Assembly: GCA_020851855.1 (NCBI GenBank)
Contig: JADZBY010000227.1
Span: 1 to 8,963, forward strand
DNA length: 8,963 bases
From: Anaerolineae bacterium
Lineage (GTDB): Bacteria; Chloroflexota; Anaerolineae; Aggregatilineales; UBA2796
Direction: 5' to 3'
Under the pieces are notes generated by a model. That model worked only from the letters and a program-made list of their open reading frames with translations. It searched no databases and was not told the origin of the DNA. A program made the position numbers and the translations under genes. Every line of letters begins with the position of its first letter. The stretch's first letter is position 1. Below are positions 1 to 5,328 of the stretch, in pieces.

Positions 1-1234
1 CGAACGGGATGCCGTTTTCCGCGTATTCACGGCTCAGATAGCAGTTGCAGTAGAACGTTTTGCCGAAACCCGACAAGCCCACCCAGATTTCATGGGTAGC
101 GCGTTTATCCCGCCACGAGTCGTGGAACATGGGATACGATGCGCCGACTGCTTCACCGCGTAAGATGCCCTGCGTCTTGGACAGTTTGCGGTAACCGAGC
201 GGCGCGAGCATAAGCGCCAGTTCCCGTGAGGTGACGGGCCAGGTCGTCTGAGGCAACCCGATCTCTTTGGTTGGCTTGGCAGCGAAGTAACCCACCGACC
301 GCGCCAGCAGTTCTCCCACCTCTTGCCGCAGCAGGAACCACGCCCGCGTTTCGTTGACCACCGCCGCGACCCGCGCTTTGAGCGTCTCCACATCGGGCGC
401 GGCGACAGCAACGGTGATCTGCGCCAGATGCAGCGCGTCGCCCTGATTCATCTCCTGTAACGCACGCCGACAGTCGTTGACCCGCGTCACCGAGCGGCTA
501 TCCTCCCCCCGAATGGTCGCCAGATGCACCTGATAAGCCGCGATGATGCTTTCCACCGCGTCGATGCCGTCGTTGCGGTCATAGGTCTTGGGGATGTCCA
601 CCGTCAGCGCCAGCGGGAAATTCAGCCGCAGCAGCGACGCCAGTGGACGGAAGAAGTTCCAGATGGACGGCAGAAACTCGTAGGAATTGAGGATCGCCCA
701 GACCGCCCGGCCACCGGGACGGCCCACCGGCGCGAGATGCCACAACGGACTCTCCCGCAGCTTGATCGGGGTTCCCCGAAAAGCCGCCAGGCTTTTTGGG
801 GTGATTTCGTACTGCCCGTTGAAGAGCGCAGGCCATACGGTTTCGGTGACGGGCGTATCGAACGCCGAGGTGATGCCCGCCGCCAGCGCACGTGGACTTT
901 CCTCGCTCCACAGCGCCATGCCGCACACTGCCCGCTGATACTCCGCCGAGTCCTGGAGCAGCTCGTAGTGGCGGCGATATTCCATCAGCAGGCCCGCCCG
1001 CTGCGCATCGGCGGTTTCACGCGCCGTGCGGCTGACCTGCGAAATCTTCTCGTCGAGCGTGGCGGGAATCTGCCAGCAGGCGAAACGCGCCGGGGTATGC
1101 AGTGCTCGCAGCCAGTTGGCGAAACGGGTTTGCAGCGCGTTCACCCCATCTTCGGTGGCGTGCAGCATGATGTCGAACGGTTCGATGAGGAAGGTGCGCA
1201 GTGGCGCGTCTTTCGGGTTCGATTCACGAGCCAT
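1..1234 (-). CDS. VirB4-type conjugation ATPase, N-terminal 411 residues (gene runs off the left edge)
   Basis: This is an open frame from ATG at 1234 to the window edge; I translated it by hand and found no stop. A Walker A motif, GLSGFGKT, lies at residues 386-393 (bases 56-79), preceded by the hydrophobic strand IWV, as in VirB4/TraC ATPases. The N-terminal part contains a stretch VNALQTRFANWLRAL (about residues 31-45) that resembles the start of the VirB4 proteins encoded next to PrgI-like genes in Gram-positive conjugative elements. Such ATPases sit on the cytoplasmic face of the membrane and power assembly of, and transport through, the type IV secretion channel. Walker B and the rest of the RecA-like domain lie outside the window. 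The start is well supported: a GGAGGTG ribosome site at 1241-1247, and ATG directly after the TAA of the upstream gene. The family call is by motif and context; the exact subfamily is not resolved. Confidence 0.85.
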   Translation of the reverse strand, partial: MARESNPKDAPLRTFLIEPFDIMLHATEDGVNALQTRFANWLRALHTPARFACWQIPATLDEKISQVSRTARETADAQRAGLLMEYRRHYELLQDSAEYQRAVCGMALWSEESPRALAAGITSAFDTPVTETVWPALFNGQYEITPKSLAAFRGTPIKLRESPLWHLAPVGRPGGRAVWAILNSYEFLPSIWNFFRPLASLLRLNFPLALTVDIPKTYDRNDGIDAVESIIAAYQVHLATIRGEDSRSVTRVNDCRRALQEMNQGDALHLAQITVAVAAPDVETLKARVAAVVNETRAWFLLRQEVGELLARSVGYFAAKPTKEIGLPQTTWPVTSRELALMLAPLGYRKLSKTQGILRGEAVGASYPMFHDSWRDKRATHEIWVGLSGFGKTFYCNCYLSREYAENGIPF

Positions 1235-1690
1235 TTAGCGCACCTCCACGAATTCCAGCCCATCGCCGCGATCTGCATCGGCGGCTTGGGCGAACGTGAC
1301 CCATTCCGCGAGGTTCGCCTCGACCTCGGCGGGGGGTGGCGTGAACAGCATCGCCGCATCCAGCCGCGCCAAATCGGTGGGGATTTCGACCAGCTTGCCG
1401 ACGCTCCCCGTGAGGCTGTGCGGCTGCTGCGCTGCGCCGAGCATCAGGCTGCCCCGCACACTGTACAGCAGCCTCTGCCAGCGCGGAATGCCGCCGCGTG
1501 GCGCGGTGAGGATGACCAGCAGCAAGCCGACCAGCAGCGCCACCGGGATGGCGACATCCGGCAGCGCGAACTTGCCGAGCGTATAGACCATACCGCCGCC
1601 TACGCCCGCCAGCATCAGGCGCTTGAACGGCACGCCCATGAAGCCCTTTTCATCGCGGCTCAGGACGTGCGATTTAAACTCAGCGACCAT
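1235..1690 (-). CDS. PrgI/VirB3-like small membrane protein of the conjugation channel
   Basis: This 151-aa protein has two close hydrophobic segments, about residues 25-41 and 46-63, followed by a basic stretch (APRGGIPRWQRLLYSVRG, 63-80). A soluble, acidic C-terminal tail follows, about residues 100-151. Two helices near the N-terminus, together with a position directly upstream of a VirB4 gene, is the pattern of PrgI (Gram-positive elements) and VirB3 (proteobacterial systems). Those proteins are inner-membrane components that work with VirB4. The tail makes it longer than a typical VirB3 of about 100 aa and closer to PrgI-family lengths. The start at 1690 has AAGGAG at 1696-1701, 5 bases upstream. 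Its TAA (1235-1237) abuts the next ATG, so it is surely co-translated with the ATPase gene. The identification rests on topology and neighbourhood rather than on a diagnostic residue motif. Confidence 0.7.
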   Translation of the reverse strand: MVAEFKSHVLSRDEKGFMGVPFKRLMLAGVGGGMVYTLGKFALPDVAIPVALLVGLLLVILTAPRGGIPRWQRLLYSVRGSLMLGAAQQPHSLTGSVGKLVEIPTDLARLDAAMLFTPPPAEVEANLAEWVTFAQAADADRGDGLEFVEVR

Positions 1691-1713
1691 GACGACTCCT
1701 TCCGAGCGGGCTT

Positions 1714-1742
1714 GGGGAAACGAGATCGGTCTGCGCTTCCCC
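1714..1742 (-). other. Candidate mRNA hairpin between the pilin-like and PrgI-like genes
   Basis: GGGGAA at 1714-1719 and TTCCCC at 1737-1742 can pair as a 6-bp stem around a 17-base loop. It lies in the only sizeable gap (81 bases) within this part of the operon, just after the pilin-like gene. No T-run follows on the minus strand, so it is not a classical terminator. It could protect the upstream message or reduce read-through, so that more pilin than channel protein is made. The long loop and short stem make chance pairing possible. Confidence 0.25.
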
Positions 1743-1771
1743 GTCCGCTGAACACTGAATTTGCCGACGGT

Positions 1772-2011
1772 TCAGGAAAACGAGATAATGGTCGTGATGC
1801 TGCTGGCAGCGATGACAAAGAGCAAGCCCATCACCACCTGATTGGCGGCGCGGGGATTGTCCTTTTTCCAGTCCCCGATAAGGGGCCACGAGCTGCCCAT
1901 GTACATGATGCCGAGGCCAATAAACCCCAGCACCGCGCAGATGGGCGCGATGAGCTGCGCGATGTCCCGCGCATCGGTGAAAAACTGGTTGATAGCGTCA
2001 CGAAGCGACAC
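1772..2011 (-). CDS. Small two-helix pilin-like protein (VirB2/TrbC type)
   Basis: This is a 79-aa protein with an amphipathic N-terminus (1-18) and two hydrophobic helices at about 19-39 and 56-76. A short polar loop (GDWKKDNPRAANQ) separates the helices. Size, topology and position, just upstream of PrgI/VirB3-like and VirB4-like genes, match VirB2-type conjugative pilins. In such systems these are inserted in the membrane and extracted to build the transfer pilus or a surface structure. There is no obvious cleavable signal peptide, so any maturation would differ from classical VirB2. The start is GTG at 2011, with GGAG about 9 bases upstream (2021-2024); no ATG serves in its place. It is the first gene of the left operon segment. 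Other small two-helix membrane proteins share this appearance, so function is inferred from context. Confidence 0.6.
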   Translation of the reverse strand: MSLRDAINQFFTDARDIAQLIAPICAVLGFIGLGIMYMGSSWPLIGDWKKDNPRAANQVVMGLLFVIAASSITTIISFS

Positions 2012-2439
2012 GGTTGGCGTCTCCTCTGCTGAAACGGATGGCTGGGGCAGTGCAGCGGGTGTGTAAACGGCGCTACGGACAATTCGCGGCTGAGGCCCTA
2101 CTCACGACCAATGCGCCGCCCCGATGCTGCTCAGGATAGCAGGGCGCGGATGATGAACCGCGTAAGATTGCGAGCTAAGCGGTGGAAAGCTACGGGCGGG
2201 GTAAGGACTTTTCCAGCCCGGCGAAACGAGTGGAGATCACCAGCAAGAAATGGGATACGCTATAACGTTTTTGGAGCTGTTTAGAGGCGGGTCACTTCAT
2301 TGTGTACGTCATCCAGCACAACGATGCTTCACTTTAGTCCAAGCTCAGAGGAGCAAAGCTGGATTGCTGAACTTACAGAATTATCCAGTTTGACGTTAAA
2401 GACATTGGCAAGCCCCATTATACTTACGAGAATGAGTTT
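2012..2439. other. 428-base gene-free region between the divergent pilin-like and TIR genes
   Basis: No convincing gene lies here. The part next to the pilin-like gene (to about 2230) is GC-rich like the conjugation genes. The remainder becomes AT-richer and matches the TIR gene, so the edge of the inserted cargo may lie around 2230-2300. The region should carry the minus-strand promoter for the pilin-PrgI-VirB4 segment, but I could not find a well-spaced -35/-10 pair on that strand. Weak palindromes occur: CTGCT/AGCAG in about 2130-2150, and TCC(A)AGCT/AGCTGGA at about 2338-2364. No terminator, tRNA or clear terminal inverted repeats were seen. Confidence 0.5.
2396..2424 (+). promoter_or_regulatory. 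Weak candidate promoter of the TIR gene
   Basis: TATACT at 2419-2424 is a fair -10 hexamer 16-34 bases ahead of the possible start codons. With 17-base spacing the -35 would be TTAAAG (2396-2401), a poor match. A better -35-like TTGACG lies at 2390-2395, but at 23 bases it is too far away. Other sigma factors are possible. Confidence 0.25.
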
Positions 2440-3543
2440 TTGATGGTGGTAGTGTATATGGATGGCAAACCGAGGCAGTATCCTAACCCAGCCATTTATC
2501 CCTATCGGGCTTTTATCAGCTATGCTCACGACGACATCTCGCTGGTGAAGGCAGTAATTCAGCGCTTAACCAACATTGGTTTCCGTGTACTGTGGGATGA
2601 TAATCTAGCCCCTGGAGCCGAGTTTACACAGCAAATAAAATCTCTTATTTCACGGTCGCATGTTGTATTTCCAATTATTACTTCCAACTCTCGGTTACGT
2701 CCTTGGGTTCATCAGGAAATTGGAATTGCAGTTGCGTTGAATATTCCAGTAATTCCCATTGCAATTGGAACAACACCGGGAGAAATGATTGCTGCGGTTC
2801 AGGCAATCACATTATCTGAGCAAATGAGCGATTTCGAGTCTAAGTTTGAAAAAGTGGATTTTGAAAAGATCGTTACACCAAAGCCACAAATTCCTTTTGG
2901 AACGACAATAATTGCCACCTTTCCAGCAGAACGGGTGAAAGCAATCGCAGATTACGCCGAGGTATTTGCAGAACTGGGCGAATATGGGTTAGTTCGTATT
3001 CAGGCGAAAATAGGGGGTAGTTTTTCCGTTCCCTATCAAGATATTGACCACATTGTTTGGAAGAAACGCGAAGGAGAAAGAGGCGATAGCTATCTTCGTT
3101 TTCATAGCCGAAGGGAACGTCTTTCTATTGAAAGGCACGCTAGAGAATGTGGGCTTCGCCTTATAATTGACCCATCTTCACCAACGGTTAATGTCGGTGG
3201 AGATGAAGGAAGGAAGACTCGATTAGAGGTACTTCGGGAATTCCTAACAAGTATCAGCCGGACGTCCGTGTCGATTGAGATTGTGTTGTCTAGTCACGCA
3301 AGGGAAACCAACTTGGTGGTTGTTGGAGATCATTTTTATGCTGAGTCGATGGCACCACGCGAGGGACAAGGTTACTTGCAAACCATCGTTAATTCGCACG
3401 GGCCAAGTGTGCTTCAACGCATCAAGAAATATGATGAGCTGTTTGTAGAACTCTCTCCAGAAAGAATGCGTTCGGTTGCAGACGTTATTTCACTGCTCAA
3501 TGAAGAGATTCGGCGAATTGAAGCCGCGGCGGATCACGGATAG
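2440..3543 (+). CDS. TIR-domain protein, probable NAD-cleaving defence effector with an unknown C-terminal domain
   Basis: Residues 22-145 form a bacterial TIR domain. Box 1 is AFISYAHDD (24-32), followed by GFRVLWDDNLAPG (47-59) and RLRPWVHQEIGIA (85-97). Glu93 sits in the W-x-x-x-E signature where enzymatic TIR domains keep their catalytic glutamate, so NAD(P) cleavage or cyclic-ADP-ribose-type signalling is likely. The C-terminal half (about 150-367) is soluble and unrecognised. It contains GDHFYAES (296-303) and GYLQTI (311-316), and probably senses a trigger or forms oligomers. Possible starts are TTG 2440, ATG 2443 and ATG 2458; all precede the domain and none has a strong ribosome site. 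GC is about 45% (hand count, 2581-2640) against about 70% in the neighbouring conjugation gene (5041-5100), and the strand is opposite, both signs of acquisition. No other Thoeris- or CBASS-type gene is visible. A defence role is inferred from the family. Confidence 0.88.
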   Translation: MMVVVYMDGKPRQYPNPAIYPYRAFISYAHDDISLVKAVIQRLTNIGFRVLWDDNLAPGAEFTQQIKSLISRSHVVFPIITSNSRLRPWVHQEIGIAVALNIPVIPIAIGTTPGEMIAAVQAITLSEQMSDFESKFEKVDFEKIVTPKPQIPFGTTIIATFPAERVKAIADYAEVFAELGEYGLVRIQAKIGGSFSVPYQDIDHIVWKKREGERGDSYLRFHSRRERLSIERHARECGLRLIIDPSSPTVNVGGDEGRKTRLEVLREFLTSISRTSVSIEIVLSSHARETNLVVVGDHFYAESMAPREGQGYLQTIVNSHGPSVLQRIKKYDELFVELSPERMRSVADVISLLNEEIRRIEAAADHG

Positions 3544-3618
3544 TATCAGTCCTATATGCCGCCCCCAGAAAACATGAAAGTCGTGCAGGGTTATGAATGA
3601 TTTTCGGGTGAATCGAAA

Positions 3619-3726
3619 CTCAAGATTGCGGTGCGAAGCGATATGTGCCCACGCCAAATCAGCGTCACACCCGCCGCCTGCCCCGGCAGCAGGACAAACG
3701 GCATTAACCCATCCGCTGGGATGCGT
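3619..3726 (-). pseudogene. Decayed copy of the 3' end of the 451-aa membrane-protein gene
   Basis: Read on the minus strand, this piece encodes ADGLMPFVLLPGQAAGVTL, clearly matching ADGLTPFVLLPGQAADVTI near the C-terminus of the 451-aa protein (residues 409-427). At the DNA level, 3647-3725 aligns with 4034-4113 at about 84% identity by hand, with one missing base that breaks the frame. The terminal portion (about 3619-3646) still resembles the last codons of that gene. About 32 bases in between, lying between two GCCC(C)AC motifs in the intact copy, are missing. There is no start and no upstream coding part: the match stops near 3726, just before the promoter of the antitoxin-like gene. It is a non-functional remnant, either a duplication left by recombination or the end of a lost paralogue. 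Confidence 0.75.
3647..3725. repeat. Direct repeat, degenerate copy (partner at 4034-4113)
   Basis: This is a 79-base unit, about 84% identical by hand to 4034-4113 in the same orientation. The longest shared run is ttaacccatccgc, next to acaaacggc. The pair flanks the antitoxin-like gene. The divergence suggests the duplication is not recent, or that the two copies came from different paralogues. Confidence 0.8.
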
Positions 3727-3731
3727 GCACA

Positions 3732-3740
3732 TGGTATAAT
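3732..3740 (+). promoter_or_regulatory. Extended -10 promoter of the antitoxin-like gene
   Basis: TGGTATAAT has a consensus TATAAT (3735-3740) preceded by TG-n, the extended -10 form that can work without a good -35. Indeed, no good -35 hexamer lies 17 bases upstream. It is followed at 3748-3756 by GAGGAGGGA, a strong ribosome site 5 bases before the ATG at 3762. Transcription would begin about 7 bases downstream, giving a very short leader. Confidence 0.6.
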
Positions 3741-3761
3741 CTGCGCAGAGGAGGGAACGCG

Positions 3762-3968
3762 ATGACTGACCTGATGGAACGGGCGTTGGCGGAAATCAAC
3801 AAACTGCCAGCGCCGGAACAAGATGTTTTGGCGGCTTGGATTCTGGACGAACTTGCCTCAGAAAGGCGCTGGATGGATGCTTTCGCCGCGTCACAAGCCT
3901 TGCTGGCGGAATTGGCAGATGAGGCACTGGCGGAGCATCGCGCCGGAAAAACGCAGACTTGCCCGTAG
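3762..3968 (+). CDS. Antitoxin-like small acidic protein without a partner toxin
   Basis: This 68-aa helical protein has pattern MTDLMERALAEINKLP, then PEQDVLAAWILDELASE and a late LADEALAEHRAGKTQ. It resembles the small antitoxin-like proteins common in Chloroflexota and cyanobacteria, usually paired with a RelE/ParE-type toxin. The resemblance is from memory of the family, not from a search. The start is firm: ATG at 3762 with GAGGAGGGA upstream and an extended -10 promoter. The ending looks unnatural. Where relatives usually continue with an acidic tail after RAGKTQ, this one ends in TCP and a TAG. It stops 4 bases before the convergent stop of the 451-aa gene, so no toxin can follow on this strand. 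It is probably an orphan or truncated antitoxin carried into the operon. It could still be functional, for instance by neutralising a toxin encoded elsewhere. Confidence 0.6.
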   Translation: MTDLMERALAEINKLPAPEQDVLAAWILDELASERRWMDAFAASQALLAELADEALAEHRAGKTQTCP

Positions 3969-3972
3969 CATC

Positions 3973-5328
3973 TCACTCCCACTGCACCGCGTACCGATAG
4001 TGCCCCACAGCCAAGCTCCCAAACGGCTCCCCCGCCCACGCCCAATAGATCGTCACATCCGCCGCCTGACCGGGCAGTAGCACAAACGGCGTTAACCCAT
4101 CCGCCGTGATGCGCGGGCCGGGCGGGTTGGGCGCATAACCAAACGCCATCCACATCATATCTCCCGTGATCTGTGCCACCTCCAAGCCGCCGTTGTAGAG
4201 CCGCACCTGCACGGTCACGCGCCCCGGCACCATCGTGACCGAGATCACCTGCACATCGAGGCGTTCAAACGGGATCGGCGTGGAGGTAGGCGTTGGGGTG
4301 GCCGCCGCTTCGGGCGTAGGCAGCAGGCTGCTCACCTCGCTCAATGCGCCTGTCCGCGAGAGTTCCTGTTCCGTCGGATAGGTGGCGGTGACGACGATCC
4401 GCGATGCGGTGGGCATCCCGTCAATCCCACGTTCCCCGACCAGCGCCAGCACCAGTCCCGGTTCCACCTGCCGGAAAATGCCCGTATCGCTGCGCACGAC
4501 TTCGGTCCTGGACGCGAACGCAAAACGCAGCGTCGCGCCGGTGTTCATCTGCACCGTGAATACCGTTCCCGCGCTCATGCGGGCGAACAGCGCCGCGTTC
4601 TCCGGCGAGTAGGGCACACCTATCACCGGGCGCACGGTCAGACCAGCGATGTACGAGGCGGTGTCCGGGTTGGGATCGAAGCGCCATTCGGCAGTCTGGA
4701 TAACCCGCCGCTGCACCACAAATACGCGCGGCACTGTCGCATCGGCCAGCGTCACCCGCAGATTGACCGGATAGGCGGTGGTCCGGTCGGCGTCGCCGCC
4801 CCGGATCACCGGGTCCTGCTCTTCCAGCGCAATGGGCGTGGGGGTCGGGCTGCGGCGCGGCGTGGGCGAAAGCGTCATGGTCGGTGTGGCCGTCAGGTTC
4901 TCCGCCACACGACTGCCCCGGCCTCCGATGCGTGTCAGGATGAGCAGTAGCACAAATGCGAACACCGCCCCGCCTATCAGCAGCACGATGGGGCGTGAAC
5001 GCTTAGGCGACTCGCGTTCCAGAACCGTTTCCGGCGCGACCAGTTCGCTGCTCTGTTTGGCCGCCTCCTGAATGCGCACGGGGCAGCGCGCCCATCGCGC
5101 CCCCACCGGGACAAGCGCCGTGTCCGTGTAGCGGGTGAGCAGTTCAGCCGCGACCTGCCCTTCGAGCGTGTCGGAGCCGGACGCGCCCGCATTGCGCACC
5201 TCGCGGTCATAGACCGCCTTGTAGCGGCGCTGCCGTTCGGTAGGCACCAGTTCCCAGAGTGCGGTCAGTTCCGCCAGCGGCAGATCGCGCAGTTCGTCAA
5301 CGGCATAGTAACGCAGCGTCTCGGTCAC
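3973..5328 (-). CDS. Single-pass membrane protein with sortase-like extracellular domain and Thr-Pro linkers
   Basis: This is a 451-aa protein with a modular layout. A cytoplasmic N-terminus (1-112) is followed by one membrane helix (about 113-133, PIVLLIGGAVFAFVLLLIL). Next come a Thr/Pro linker (146-165), a beta-rich domain (about 190-318), a second Thr/Pro linker (336-353), and a beta-sandwich-like C-terminal domain (354-451). The middle domain reads like a sortase fold: FARMSAGTVFTVQMNTGATL (248-267), then GLVLALVGE (291-299) and SRIVVTATY (309-317). In sortases those last two places hold the TLxTC cysteine and the catalytic Arg strand. Here Arg310 remains but the Cys and His are absent, so it would be non-enzymatic. 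The overall topology also fits a VirB8-like assembly factor. The GTG start overlaps the upstream TGA (GTGA, 5325-5328), implying coupled translation. The 3' end is duplicated at 3619-3726. Its exact role in conjugation is unknown. Confidence 0.6.
   Translation of the reverse strand: MTETLRYYAVDELRDLPLAELTALWELVPTERQRRYKAVYDREVRNAGASGSDTLEGQVAAELLTRYTDTALVPVGARWARCPVRIQEAAKQSSELVAPETVLERESPKRSRPIVLLIGGAVFAFVLLLILTRIGGRGSRVAENLTATPTMTLSPTPRRSPTPTPIALEEQDPVIRGGDADRTTAYPVNLRVTLADATVPRVFVVQRRVIQTAEWRFDPNPDTASYIAGLTVRPVIGVPYSPENAALFARMSAGTVFTVQMNTGATLRFAFASRTEVVRSDTGIFRQVEPGLVLALVGERGIDGMPTASRIVVTATYPTEQELSRTGALSEVSSLLPTPEAAATPTPTSTPIPFERLDVQVISVTMVPGRVTVQVRLYNGGLEVAQITGDMMWMAFGYAPNPPGPRITADGLTPFVLLPGQAADVTIYWAWAGEPFGSLAVGHYRYAVQWE
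4034..4113. repeat. Direct repeat, intact copy inside the 451-aa gene (partner at 3647-3725)
   Basis: This 80-base unit encodes part of the C-terminal domain of the 451-aa protein and is the intact partner of the degenerate copy 3647-3725. The space between the copies contains only the antitoxin-like gene with its promoter and the last ~20 codons of the 451-aa gene. Confidence 0.8.

Larger units (their letters stand above)
3544..3734. other. Gap between the TIR and antitoxin-like genes, holding a gene-end fragment
   Basis: The first 75 bases after the TIR stop show no recognisable gene or terminator. The rest is mostly the decayed gene-end copy described separately. AT-rich composition like that of the TIR gene fades at about 3600-3640, which may mark the right edge of the TIR cargo. 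Confidence 0.4.

Noticed and set aside
524..2032. A 502-codon plus-strand open frame
   Set aside because: It runs antisense across the VirB4-, PrgI- and pilin-like genes, is rich in Arg/His/Gln, and has no domain pattern; long antisense frames are common in GC-rich DNA.
2182..2265. A 27-codon plus-strand frame with protein-like composition (GTG start)
   Set aside because: It is too short, has no ribosome site and no recognisable similarity; it might be a gene remnant but cannot be supported.
3544..3618. Terminator for the TIR gene
   Set aside because: No GC-rich stem followed by a T-run was found.
3704..4153. A 149-codon minus-strand open frame
   Set aside because: It crosses the antitoxin-like gene and the end of the 451-aa gene in the wrong frame and has Cys/Ala/Ser-rich composition; the antitoxin-like gene has much better start signals.
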